Shown here: piece by piece, positions 33,089 through 46,899 of the stretch
How the letters are laid out: every line of letters starts with the position of its first letter
How positions within the stretch are numbered: the first letter of the stretch is position 1
From: Baylisascaris procyonis
Lineage: Eukaryota; Nematoda; Chromadorea; Rhabditida; Ascarididae
NCBI GenBank assembly: GCA_037389465.1
Contig: JAZARR010000179.1
Location: 5,800,501 to 5,864,500, forward strand
DNA: 64,000 nt
Direction of reading: 5' to 3'
Translations under genes and position numbers: made by a program
Notes under the pieces: generated by a model
Databases searched by the model: none
What the model saw: the letters and a program-made list of their open reading frames with translations, nothing else
Told to the model about the DNA's origin: nothing

Positions 33089-36000
33089 TAAAATATGCTG
33101 GATATAGAAAACGTGCGAAACTGAGCTTATCTTGGCGATCGTTCATTTCAATACTACTTATCTCTTCGACGTTCAAAAAAGACCTTCCATCTGATTCACT
33201 AAAAATTCAATTTTTTCTCTTGCCTTTATCTCTTAAGCGTATCGTCTTTGTGCCCCAACGATTCATTGTCCGATGGTGGAGAGATTCTTGATGAGAGCAG
33301 TTGCAATTACGCTATGGCCAACCAGTATAAGAAAAATTATCTCTTTTTAGAATTTCTTCATCCTTACAGCAATTGTTGCGATTGAATTAGCAATTCATTA
33401 TTGTCGTAACGATATCATCTCACTAAAATCCTCCTCTTAATTTAATTCATATGAAGTGGAAGTTTCAGAATGTGCCATTCGCTCTGTCCTTTTACGCATT
33501 CTTCTTTTTTTTCCAACAATAAATGATATCTTCTGGATGCATTTTTCTATTCTCAAATTTGTAGATTATTGAGTGCAATCAGCGGGCCACATAAGGTGGT
33601 GAGAGGATAAGGGATTTTATGAGGCTTGATCGGCTATGACTCACAAAATGCACTTCAATAGTTATGCGATCAAGGGAATTATTTTGGTACTGTCAACGCT
33701 TTTAGTCATTGCGGTAGAGCACTCTTGCAGTTTTAGCTCTATAAAGCCTACCAATGAGCGTACTTAGCGCTACGTTAATGTCGTTGAACATTTCTGTCTC
33801 ACGAGAAGTGCACTTCTAGTTTTTCATAACAACATTAGCTCCACGTGTGGTAATAAAGGTAGGTTGTTTCTATCTTTCTGATAGGTTTTCCTACCTTTCT
33901 AAGTTGGAGGCGAGACACTGACCATATACATAGTTTGCGCTTTTAGCGGTATGTGTACAAAGCCTTTTATAAGCGAATCATTTTCATGCGTGCTAGGCAC
34001 AGGTTCTGTCAAAAATCCATTCTCCGATCACACGAGATGATATAGACGTTTCATTGTAGGGGACGTCGTTCAATCGTAACTTGCGCGGACATCTACATGT
34101 GCTTTATGAGAATGATTTTCGATGAAGGAGAATTTAAATTTTGCGCGGTGGAGGACGTATTATACAGTTGCTAGCATTAGATGAATTTCATCATTTTTTT
34201 CTTTGTTGATCGTTTCCAGTAAGAATCATCCCCAACTTGGGGTAGAAGTTTGAGAATTATTTCGACTTCACTTTGATATTAGTTGGCGATTTGTGAAATT
34301 GATTTGAAAAATAGGCATCCAGAGGAAAGATTCAAAAAGTTTCATTTTTTTTTTCAATTCAAAAAGTTTGAAGCATCAAACTCTAGTAACGGAAATAGTG
34401 TTTGATCAATGTTAGAGGAATCGAAATCAGTAGAAACTTCGTGAACCAATGCTCCCAACTCATCATTTGAATTACTCTCATTGATGTTCTTCTACGAAAT
34501 TCGGAAAATTTTGTTACGCTCTCGAGAATTTTCCAGCCTGAATAACTATATTGCGCAAAAATTCCACGACTTAACAGTAACAATAAAAAAAACTCCATCG
34601 ACTCTTAACTGAGGTCAGTTATATTGTTCTACTATCCTGAAAATTCATAAGTTGTAGTCCTTTTCACCGCGACGATGTAGAGATGAAATTGTAGGCTATT
34701 TCTTTTGGAGCTCTGCATTCGGCGCGCTGTCTCGCGTTCTTTGTTGTTTTAATTTTATATCGTTTTCATAACAGAAAAATAGACCCCAGGGGTACCCGTA
34801 CCCTACACACCTTCATATGGGCAACGCCTATCCTTCTCGAGTATCTATCATTTCAATGATCTCAGCAATTTTATTAGCGGTATGTTTGATATCTTTTATT
34901 TGCTCTTAAAAAAATTCCCTGCTTTTATTACTGGACACATCGCATGAAGCATTCAGTTGTGCTTTCAAAATATACTGGATGAAATGAGCTGTCTGAAGCA
35001 TATCAAGTTATGCTTGGGCAACCTCTAATGACTATGACATAAGCAAACGTCATAACTCGCGAGAAAAGCGTGAAATTATTGTGCATAATATTATCAACAA
35101 GTTTCCGATGAAATATGTAGTTCAACATTTGATGAACTTAATATTTATGCATAGTCGGGAAGGCTTCTTCGAAGTTGCTGATCAAGTTATGATAAAGATA
35201 TGAGGGAATCTTGAACTATGAATATTGAAGGAAGCCTTTTTACTGCTTTATCTAAACGAAAATAGCCATAGTCGTTAATTTACTGCGTTAATATAACAAA
35301 TGAGAATAACTCAATCTTAACGTTAATTATTGAAGCTGACATGATGAAAGCATTATTAGGTGCACTCCTTTATTATTACACTTTTTAAAAAGAATTATAA
35401 AAAATGTTTTCTCCAAAGGTTTATTTCTTTCTTTGCAAGGAAAGCGAACGAGACTTCGTTTACTCTTGCCCATTGGATAGCAAGAGAAGCGTTATATTCA
35501 TTAGATATAGCTGAGCATTTCAAAGAAGCAAAAGAAGAAAATTTTGAGGCTATAAAATGATACCAGATCGAATTTTGACGGAACTCTGCGAATTATATGC
35601 ATACAAACGTTTTTTTGAAAAGGAAAAATAGATGTAATCTTAAAAGTATTTCATGTTTTCTAAAATCTGAAGGAGATCTACGAAAATCAGACCTTATAAC
35701 GCATTTTGGTGTCTTTTCAAATGCTCGCTAGGTTGTGATTCTCTCTGTCTCGCTTTCCATTTACGCAATATATCTGTCGCTAATCGTGCAAAATGTACGG
35801 CTTCTTTTAATTTATGGGCTACTCAGACCGATGGATGACTAAATGAAAACATCGCTATCTACGGAGGTGAAACCTACAACCGAAATATCCACATGCGTAA
35901 TCCTAGGTGATATATTAATATAGAGGTAAATAGATTGTTTTCCCTTCATTGAGCACTTGTCATCATGGTGCATAAATTAGATTTCACAATCACTTTTTTG

Positions 36001-38130
36001 CTCTCTGTGTGTCTCATAGCTACGAGAACTTTCAATACCCCTTTGTATACCGCATTATTTATGTCATTTAATGATTGCTGGAAAAAAACTACAATAATAG
36101 GAGCGTCATCGTTGAGTTGGTGAAGAATTCACTTCCTACCTGCCATAGAGGTCTTGCTGGAAGCGTTAGTAAAAAAACAGGAAAGTTTGAAATTACAATG
36201 CGAATAAACTGACATTATCTATTGATGATTCGGAGAAACAGTGGTTGCAAGTAAGAGATAAGTGATAGCTCAATTGATAAAGGGAGAGCTATGAGGTAGA
36301 GTTGCAGTCTTTCTGCGGTAATTGGTCACGTCAGCACCGTCTCGATAATGTAGGCTGAGATCGACTAAGACATAAGATGAATATTCTGTACCATATGGTG
36401 GTGGTGGTCAACGATACACTTTCATATGCTATTGTTAGGATACGCGAATCACTTGACTTGATTTACCGAAAAAAGGAACTGAAACTAATGACCGTTCTTC
36501 GCTTTTCAATAGCCTATAGCACCTTGCTGATCCTCTCTGATTCCCATATTTATAGTTGCTTAGTTAGTTAACCCGTATTTCGAAGAAGCAATGTCCATCA
36601 ACAATTAAGTGTACTGTAATTATAAAAATTAAGTGTTTTAAATAGGTAATTATCTCGAGAGTATTTTTCGACTGTTTATAAAATTTCCAGTGCTTTTTTC
36701 CGTAAAGCTTTCAAAGTGATTTTGCTCTGTTTTGTGATGAAAGCTGTTGAGAGCTTTCTACTTAATAGAAACACATTTCCCCGATTCTCATTAATGCAGT
36801 CAGTCGGTGGTTTAAAGCAGCCGAATTTTTATAAATCATATGATATGCTTAGTTGAAGGGAAAGTACTGCTATAAGTGTATTTTTTCGTTATTCGAACTC
36901 TACTATATACTCTTTTCCGCTAGATTTTACATCCAAGTAAAATTGAAATGGAAAATTTTATTAGCCTCTTCATTTATTTCTCTTCCCTTAATGAAATCTT
37001 ACTGATTGCGCGAACATTTTCAATTCTAACTTAATTCCACTTAAAAAAAAAGAGAACGTTTTCCTCCCATGGGTTTACTTTCATTATTATACGATGTTTC
37101 TCGTGCATTCGCTAATATCTGCATTTCATGCATCCTTTATATCCATACAACAATTTTTTTCATCGTATTAGAGGATATAGATAATTTTTATCTTCGTATG
37201 TGTGCTATGATTATATTGACGTGAGGTTCATAAAGCCTGATTGATGAAGAGATGATGAACAACTAAAGGCGATGAATTTATATATCAATAGAAAATGAAA
37301 CGACATTCATTACGACACTTAACAATAGCCTCATTTTGAATGGCAATTTATTTTTGATGACATAAATATTGATACTATTACTAATTGATTTATTTGTTTC
37401 CTTTTCATTAACAAATACTATCTAATGAGAGTAGGAGTTATTTCAGACATTTTAACGAGTAAATATTTCTAAGTGTATGAAGTTATTCATAATGAAATCT
37501 ATGTGAATAGCGGTTAATGGTGTATTAAAGCTGTGCGAAGCAGAGACTCATTACTACAAGCTTTTCAATTTTTTACATTCCCATTTTTGAGTGAACAGAC
37601 TAAATCGCGAACAACTATCACTTAGCTGCACTACACTGCTGTATATTTTACATTTGAATTGCTCCTCTCTGGATTTATGTGGAGAGGAAAACGGGAATTC
37701 GAAATTAATGTTTGTTATCAACAATGGATAATTTTATGCATATATGAAGGTGTTAAGAATTTTTGCCGAAATCTTTTTCGGTATTTCTACCATCATTGTT
37801 TTGAAAATTTTCATCGAAGAGCTTTTCAAGTGTTCGCTTCAAATGTCTTATTTTTAAGAATTATATGTCTGCATTTCGTTTTCTTCATAGCTTCACATCT
37901 TTCTATTCATCTACTCATTTTTTAATTTCCTATTCAAATTCGGTAGCAAATTTGTCACATTGTTCAACCATTTGTATGGTTTGATCGCTTAGCATTTTTG
38001 AAGTTTTTGAAGTTGAAAGCTAATCTCCTCATCATATACACTCAGTCGAGGCACCAAAGTGAATGCTTTGCTGACATATAATTAAAACTTGAGCAATCTT
38101 ATAGTTTTACCTGTCTTCATCATAACGAAT

Positions 38131-38168
38131 TTTTGCATACTTCTTTCATTTTTGCATACTTCTTCATT
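38131..38168. repeat. 19-base direct repeat, 2 copies
   Basis: TTTTGCATACTTCTTTCAT at 38131..38149 is followed directly by a near-identical unit with one base missing from the T run. Confidence 0.7.
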
Positions 38169-39284
38169 ATTTGCATGATTTGATAGCGTCGCAAATATTG
38201 ATATTAAATCGCACGATAACGATCATATTTCGCAAAAATTTATATTTTTGAAGGGGTTTTTTCGTCAGTCAAAGGATGAGTGATTTGATTGATAGATTCT
38301 CTTATATAAACTCATCAGAATAAAATTTATTTCGAAACAGATCAGTTTTCTATCATCAAAAATTGTTTTTTATTTTCTGTTTTTGCTGTTCTCTATTTGT
38401 GCCTCTTATTCACAACGGAATACCTCGTCTGCTTAATTCGATAAGCCTGTCTGAGTGAAATTCATTTCATTTAGCGATGCTTTAAGTTTTTGCATGGATA
38501 TATTGTAGGCACCCGAGAACTTTATCCATATATATGTGAGCGCTTTTTTCTTTGACTTTCAATTCAAATTTAACAAAGTTATAGCTAGGGTATTTGTAAT
38601 TGAGTTGCGTTGAAGAGTGAAAAAGTCGATTATGCTCTAGAATTCGTTAGATGCAGTAGAAAATTGAATTTCTTATTATAGATTCATGCAATCGTTCATT
38701 GAAATGTGACGATTCATCTTGAGATGTTTAGCGATATTTTTTGAGCCGACTTTGTCATGCAACCCCAAGCAAACCATTCTCAGCGTTATTCAATTCTATT
38801 CGATCGTTCGTGTTCTCATACAACATTACAAAGCTGTGTGCAATATGGTGTGTATGGTGTGACCACCGTTACCACCTTGTTAACTGAACGAAAAATTAAG
38901 AAATGAAGGATATAGCACTGTGACCGTTACCTCTACTCCGTGGATTTTACACGTTATGATTGTAGAGATAATGCGCGCTAAAAGCATTGTTTTTTTTAAT
39001 AAGAAACGGTTAAGCTATCGTAGCATCAAAATTTATGAGTTTATGAGTGATACGCTTCAATGGTATCGATAAGAAATAGCAAACTTCAAATTTTGAATTA
39101 GTAGAACGTTGTGCAAAATTAAAAATACTATTGTTTCGTCCATTTTATGAGAGTGGAAGATAAAACTTGCCGGAAATATCAATAAACTCCAAAGAGTCTC
39201 ATTTTGCTTTCTTTAGTATTTCTCGTTCTTCGTTGCTTTAACTCACCAAGAATTTATTTCGCATTTGTTTTATTTCAATTATCG

Positions 39285-39319
39285 TCTATGGCAATATTTG
39301 AATTTGATATTGCCATAGA
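39285..39319. repeat. Perfect 13-base inverted repeat hairpin
   Basis: TCTATGGCAATAT at 39285..39297 and ATATTGCCATAGA at 39307..39319, separated by 9 bases. Confidence 0.85.
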
Positions 39320-42300
39320 TGGCATATCACCGACTTTGCATCACATCATCCTTTATTTTTGTCGACAACTAGAAGTGGTCCGTCCACTCATTCATTCTCA
39401 TTGTTCACCGATCAGTTTACATCCGAATGTCGGCTTGTTGAATGTCATCTCCAATGTCAGCAAATGATGCATTAGTTCCAAGCCGACATAGGAATACACT
39501 AGATATGAGCTGTGAGGCGTTAGTGCACTATGACATCTAGACGAATAACGAAATTACACAGTGTTCTATTCACATTTGAATAATTGCGTCATAGTAATGT
39601 GGGAAGAAAATGAGTCGAATTAAAAAGGGACAGCAGCTAATACCCGAAAAGTCACTAATCTGTCGAGTGAAATATGAAAGGAAGGTGTGCAGAATCTAAA
39701 TATATCGAAGAGGTGTAAGGATTCTTTTTGCCTGATTGGTGAAATTCTTCTGATTTTAGCAAAAGGATTTTTTTTCGATTCCATGAGACATGCAAAATGT
39801 CATGTTGCTATGTGCTTCACATAATCGCAAAATGAAACTAGATTTTCTTTCGGAGCTGTGGAGTTTCTTAAGTTCCTTCAGTGAGGCATATATTTTTGGA
39901 GTCAGCCATTGACAGTCTCGAAAGTTACCCTTTCGTCAACGCTTTTCAATTACTGCAAACAATTAGATTTCACTGAGAAAGCGAACTCGACACAACGACT
40001 ACAGTGTAGGCCTGAAAATGATGAATTATGGAAATGCGTTAAGTTCATGTTAGGATTTAAGGTTTAGAAAAGGTTATGCGGGATTGCAGTGGGCACAATG
40101 GCATCGTGCAATGGTGCGCATATTTATTTGTAAAGCAAATTTGTGGCTATTGAATGGAGTTAAGGTTGTTCTGAGAATCTCTACGCAAAACAGGACCACT
40201 TGTAGAGATAGGTTGATTCTACGAATTGTTGAAAGTTGCTAAATTTTATCACGCATATTTTTTGGTACACATCATGGATGAATATTTGGTGCAATTATTT
40301 CAGTGCTGTTTTTAACAGTAATATGAGCGAACTAAAGAATTTTGGCTCAAGCGAACAGAATAATATCATTGGATCACTGTGGATTCATAAATACGTAAGT
40401 GAGGGAGATAAGTTTCTAATTTGAAACAACTTTGGACCTGAATTTCGAAAAATCGCGCTGGTGAAGCATGAATGCTGGAATAGCCGGTGGTCGAACCATA
40501 CGAACTTAATTGGATCGAGGCCTCTATTTCACCGCTTTCTAAGCCAGTATGATTGACAATTCTGCTTGAAAGCAGAGAACACCTCTTTCAAAAATTATGG
40601 CAGATAATGTAAGCGTGAGTTGTCAGAGTCACTGGCTATCTATAATCTCTTTTGCTGTTTCCTCTGAATTACATGCATGTTTCATCTATTTATTAGGATA
40701 TCGCTAGCTTTCGGGTGACACTTATTCATCTAGACAGCTGAAATTTCTATGCGATTATATAAGATGCATACTGTGGTGAATTGATGAGCTTACAAGTTGA
40801 ATTATTCACGCCTTATATAGCAATATAATCAAATTAGTCTTCGACGGTACTTTCGATGAATCATGAAGGTGGCTAATATTTCATTTAAATTTTTTGTTTT
40901 CTATATAAGGAATTATTCAATTGCATTATTCTTCCCAATATCATAGAACCCTCACAGTATGAATTATTTTTCTTCGATTAACAAGCATTCATTGTTGCCG
41001 AAATTAGAAATGATTTCTTTGTTAGCAATATAGATACAAGTCAAGAGGAAATTCTCTCACCCTTTCCATGAGTTGCATAGCATATTAGAAGGTATGTCCT
41101 CTGATAGAAATATTAATATCTCGCTAAGACTTATCAATAAATCATTTGCTTTTACTTCATTACTGAGTATATTTTGCGCTTAAATTATGAACGCCCAGTT
41201 AGCACTGTTATTATTCTCGTACTTTCAGTAGAAACACGTATAGGCTGTCATAAGGTGATCACTTATGAAGGAAGCTCCACACTTATATGGCTATTGGAAT
41301 CTGCCTGATGAGCTACGGAGGCGCAACGAGTCCTGCGATGCAAGGATCTTCTAAATTGTGCTTTTTTTTTTCATTTACGCTGCATATATTTTTATCAAAT
41401 TACTCTTCTATAGTACTCGCTATACACGATGTTGAAACTATTGTGCCTATAATATTTTACTGTGAAGGAAACTTTGTGAACCAAAGGGAATAAATTATCG
41501 GCTGATTATAGATTTGGAATCTTTTTTTTTTTCAATGTGGCGAAATCATCTCATCAAGAAGGAATTTCATGTATCAATACGCTTCAGGTTTAATCGATAA
41601 TGAAATTAGTAATTATATCTGTTCAAGCTCATCAATCATTTTTTGCAGTCACTCGCGACGAAAACCTTCGGTCAGTGTCCATTTTCCCGATTGGAATTTA
41701 TGTAATTCTAAGAATCTCTTGCTGTATTGATATGAGAAAATTACCATGCACTTTTTTTGGTAAAAGCTTTTTGTATGATACTGCAGTGCTCATAAACAAG
41801 CAAAAACCTATAGTCATTAACGCTGTATGTAGCTAAGCTAGAAATTTTCATCGAGAAAGTCATAAAATTTTCAATCAAAGCTATTCATAGGCAACAGGTA
41901 AACGGATTTTATCTGAATCATCCCAAATATCATGGAGAGTTCAATGCGATATAGTGGGTTTTTTTCACTTCATCGATATAAAAGGCATACACCAAAGTCG
42001 ACTGAATTTAGTCAGGCGATGCCTTCAATGAGAATGTTCTATGGGAACTCTTTTTAAGAAAATGAGCATATTCTGTTGATTTGAAATTAGTGTTAAACAT
42101 TATATTGAGTATGTTTTTATCAAATGTTATTCAATTTTAAAGGATTTAAAAATATCCTTTCTTATATGAGGTATATACAAACGTCAATTGAAAAATAGCA
42201 TTTCGTGACATAAATTGTAGTGGACCGTTCTCGTTTTCTGATAGATAGACACGTAGAATAGCATGATCAAAGAATGATTTCAGTTAGGCAGCATTTCCGC

Positions 42301-44623
42301 ATCGTCTTTTTCGAAGTGCACAGAGATTTTATTAGAAAGATGCTGATAGAATATGGTGAGCAGTTTAGTTTCTCATTCGAACCAATTGTAAAATATCACA
42401 GAGTTTTTCAGCGCGAGAATTACTGAAGCGGTGGCAAAAAGCTCTAATGAGCATAAAGCACACCGCCAAGGGTTCCTCTACCATAAATAACCTTGATCAA
42501 TCGGCTCTAAAAAAGGTCGAAATTTAAGAGTGGAAGAAGGTTGCATTCGTTTTGCATCGCTCCGATCATAATGTTAGCAATCTTTTATACAAGATTTATG
42601 GGAATGTTTAGAATAATTTAAATATGAAGACATCATTCAATATATTTCATTCATTTTTTTTGGCAACTTGTGAATTTGATCACCCAAAACAGCGTTAGGC
42701 AGAGATATACACCAAGTGCTCTGATATTCATTTACGCTCGCATTCATATATGACAACATGGTGAACCAGCTATACCGCATCACTATGGTATGGTGGCTCA
42801 CCTTGTCTGCCTCTTATGTTGAACTATTAAGCCAATTACTATAAGCATCTCCTTATCTGAGCAAATATATTTTGCGAAAGCGATAAAGGAAAACTCTGGA
42901 GGCTTCCGAATGACATATATTTCTAACAGCTACATTCTGCCTAGTCGTAAAAAAACATTTGGAATAATGATTTTAAGCTTAATAGCACACTTTTTTTTTC
43001 GAAATTAGCAACTTAAGCGGTTTCTTTGCTGACGTCCCGGCGATTCGGTAGGAAATGAGTTTTTTTTTTCTTTTTCACTGGAACATCGTAGCGTGTCATG
43101 TTAAAGAAAGATATGATTTGCCACCACCTCGACAACTGATAAGCTCAACAATTTTTTTTTTTGCGTGGGCGGGGGGGAGTTAGTGGGAGGATAAACTCAT
43201 TATCGAGGTCACTGTTTTGAATGGAAGCGTTGCCAAGTTCTATATACAAATGCTTTAGAAACATTTTCGCACACCTAATATTTCCAGTATTTGTATGCTT
43301 CTCGTAAATGATGTCGACTAATATGTTCAATATTCATATCGTTTATATGAGGTTAAAAGTGATGCTGAATTTTTCTTACTGCATTTTCATACAATAGACT
43401 AATATAAATAATTTCTTTCATCATAATTCATTTTATTAGGTGTTTTTGCATTGTTTTATAGTGATGCGGTATTAGTTGGTCCACCATGAGGTCATATATG
43501 AAAAAACGAGCGTAAAAGAATAAGCTTTATCAGACTTCAAAGTGAATTTGCGAAAACTTTATGCAGCTAGTCGGTTATAAACTACTGACCGATGCCATAG
43601 TCCTTCCTCTTGAACTAGAATCCTTGGAAAAATCGGCAATATCGAAAGACTACTATATAAATATGTATGAAACCACAGTGAAAAAAGTCATCAATTGAAA
43701 AGGAAAATATGAGACGAATGAATATTAGATAATTGTGCCGAAACAATAAGTAGACCCTCAGGAATCCTTAATTTTCAAAAAATTTATTGCCTCGCTATTT
43801 CAATCAAAATGCTGTGAATTCTCTGGTGGTAAGCATTCCAATCATGAATAGATTTATGGACTATAAACTTATTGGTCAACAAATTGGTATACAAAAAATT
43901 TGGATAGAATTCAAAGCTCATAGTTCATACATTACCAAGGATTACTTTTTCCTTATATTCTTTCAGAAATTTTCTCCTCAACAAAATCGAAATTTTGAAC
44001 GCTTTTGCTGCTTAGAATATCTTTTCATTTTTTTAAAGTTTTTATGCGCAACTACTAAACTCTCCAGCGGTTTTCGTTCCTTATTTTCGAAGCTAGCATG
44101 AAATGCCAACACAAATCGATTTTCACAGGAAAGAGAAAGAACTGAGAATGAACTATTATGCGAAAGTTAAGCACTTGATTTAGAACATTGGTTGTAAAAA
44201 GACAGGCGAATCTGATTAGAAACATGAACGAAGTGGTTTATTCGACGGTGATTGAAAAATTTCGTAACTCGGCGAACGATAGAAATGAAATTTCCGACTA
44301 TGCAATCACTCTCAGTGTTCTCCATTACGTTGTTAATTTTTTTGCAGTGCTATTCGCTGATGATCCCATTATCGACTCCATGATCGCATTTCTCTTCCTC
44401 GTGCTTTCCACTCATTTCACGAATATCGAAAAGAAAAGAACCTTTATATGTATCTGATATAATTTCCATAAAATCTAAGATCTTTGTGCCGGAAATTCAT
44501 TCTTTGATATCTTTGTATTAGTGCTGACTTTTCAAATAGTTATTATGTGCAAAAGCCGATTAGTGACTAGTTGAAGTAATAGTGACTTCACATCGAATAG
44601 AACTCAATAATAGAGTTAATTGA

Positions 44624-44664
44624 TATCGTTTAATAGTGATCCGTAGGATCACTATTAAACGATA
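44624..44664. repeat. Perfect 19-base inverted repeat with 3-base loop
   Basis: The left arm, TATCGTTTAATAGTGATCC (44624..44642), and its exact reverse complement at 44646..44664 enclose GTA. Perfect pairing with so small a loop suggests a recent template-switch or foldback event rather than an old element. Confidence 0.9.
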
Positions 44665-45123
44665 ATCAGCAAATAATTAAATTCAAGAGCATTTAATGTG
44701 AGTGTATGTTGTTATGTCATACAGCAATTCATAACGTTCGCCATATGTGGTGCATAACGAATTAGAGTTCATTTATTTACTTGTAAGCGATAGTCTCATA
44801 ACTGCAAATTTTTCATTGCAGATCATAAGTGATAAGTCTTTGATGATATCGTTCTGTGATGATTCAACGCAAACCTGCCAGATATTATGGGATTCAGCTT
44901 TAACTACTTTATTAGTGATAAGATGACAACGATATATGTGATAAGGTGCTAAAATATTTTAGTTTTCAATCATTTGCGCTGAATTTTGCAAAATATAATA
45001 TTTTCTCAACGCACTGATATAGACCTATTTAATTTATTTCATTTCATTTTGTTTCATCTATTTCAATCACAGATATGTAGTTTTTCAGACTTCCGTTTTT
45101 TTCCAATTTCAGACTTCTTCCTT

Positions 45124-45537
45124 TGTATATAAAGACATCGGAAAAGTTTTGGCAATTTCAGCAGCAACGAAGCAGAACATGAAAATATAAACGAAAATAT
45201 AATTGTACTTGCCTTAGAATTTATTATCAATGTTCGAGTTTAATCAATGTCCTAGTCCTGTACTTTCATGAAATGTTGTGGGCGTGAACTACTTAAGCTT
45301 CAATCAAACTTTTTATGCACTTATTTTGCTCCTGCTCATAAACCGTGTCCACTAGACGGCTTCGATGCTTTAAATACAAAGGTCTCAGTTAGAGAGAACT
45401 ACAAGTCTTTTCATTTATTTGCCAGAAGCTTTGAAAAGCGGTGCAGCTTCTTTCCACTAATTCTGGCCCACCCGCATGAAAGGATACTGCCCTCAACGAT
45501 TTCACAAATGTTCATTGTTTTCTTCGAAGGCTTCTAG
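45124..45537 (+). CDS. Possible small single-exon gene with TATA box
   Basis: TATATAAAGA at 45126 precedes an 89-codon ORF from ATG 45268 (MKCCGRELLKLQSNFLCTYF, FAPAHKPCPLDGFDALNTK, FEKRCSFFPLILAHPHERI) to TAG. It has five cysteines and no obvious signal peptide. An upstream ATG at 45179 is closed at once by a stop. Coding status is uncertain and the product unknown. Confidence 0.3.
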
Positions 45538-46312
45538 TTGAAATTATGGAAAAAAAATTTTTTAAAATTATTTTGGTCTTCTAAATGAAAGCGTCGGAGT
45601 AATTACAATCACATAATGGATTGCCTTATATTGTCACACTAAGCGAGCATTTGTACTGAACTTTCATAAGGCATGCGATTCTAGGAAGAACAGAATCATG
45701 AATTAAGTTAATGTTTGCAGCAGTTGTTTTACAACTCTTGGGATCTTATGAATATGCAAAAACGAAAAAATTGTCAGGAAATTCATACGGTTACTAAATA
45801 CCATCATAATTGGGGGCAAAGTAAGACACCAAGTCTTTCTGATTCAACGGCTCAAGGGATAAAAAAGTTCTCCAAGGTAGTGTCTATCCCGCAGCAGACC
45901 AACACACCTCGAAAATTAAAATGACTAAGAATTTGATGTGATACGTAGATTTTTTAAGTGAAGATTTCAGAGAAACTAGGTTTTTGCATTAAATCCGTTG
46001 CGAAACTCTGCTGAAGCCTAAAGCTGATGGTTGAATGACTTCTGGTCTCAATTTCTTCTGGTCTGATTAATGACAGTACTACTGCAAGAGGTTTTTTTCT
46101 GATCGAATCAATTTTAACGCCCGGAAAATAAATAGATTTGACGTAGACATGCGACATATCGCCTGTTTGAGCAGTTATCATGCAACATATAAGATGCAGA
46201 CATGTGATTGTACCTACATCACCGCATCGATGAGAAAGCAAATAAACCACTGATCAATCAATAAATAGTAAACGAGCCATTAAAAACAAAAGAAAATAAT
46301 CGGGCAACAATA

Positions 46313-46323
46313 GGGGGGGGGGG
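46313..46323. repeat. Run of 11 G
   Basis: An uninterrupted G11 tract on the plus strand. Long G tracts are a known feature of nematode genomes and are potential G-quadruplex and deletion hot spots. Confidence 0.9.
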
Positions 46324-46846
46324 AGAAGAATGCAGTAGCATCGATAACAGGGCTATATTTAAAGCATAAGGAACGAAAAAACAGCCAATATTTTCGCATT
46401 AATTTTTGAATAAAAATAAAAGCATCTCATTGCTTTAGTCACAAACGATGTTGCATAGTTTGTTCTTTTCGCTCTCGCTATTATTTCTGTACTCTAGTTA
46501 TTCACGATTTGTTGACAGTAATTTTTTAAACCGACGCATTGTTGGATGTGTAGTCCTAGCCTTCTTTGGTATATACCAATTTCAAAAAATATTCCCGTCG
46601 GAATATCATCAATTTTTCACAGCCTGATGCCATCTTCTATATTTCTGAACCCATCCACTAAGAACTCGTATTATTCGTCCTAGGTTAGGAATTCTTATTT
46701 ATGCTCATTGGGCTCTTTATCATTCGCAATGTACTTTCATCGTTATGATTTCGTGCTACGCAAAAGTTTATTTCGTTCTATGTTCGGCAATAAATTTATG
46801 AGTAATGACGACAAAATTTCTTGCGTAAATTCATTAGCGCTTTATT

Positions 46847-46857
46847 TAATATAAAAG
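46847..46857 (+). promoter_or_regulatory. Possible TATA box of the neuropeptide gene
   Basis: TAATATAAAAG lies about 43 bases before the ATG at 46900. The sequence is TATA-like and fits a short 5' leader. Confidence 0.35.
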
Positions 46858-46899
46858 CTAAGAAGTGATATACTTTTCATAGAGCAGTAATCGGACGAA

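Larger units (their letters stand above)
33089..45110. other. Long AT-rich intergenic or intronic region
   Basis: About 12 kb with no exon I would defend. Frames up to 104 codons exist (37659..37925, 39204..39467, 41600..41836, 43787..44101, 44188..44457) but they are hydrophobic or low-complexity, lack good splice pairs and have no homologue in the window. It contains the hairpins and short repeats listed separately. It may hold distal regulatory DNA for the neuropeptide gene. Confidence 0.45.
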
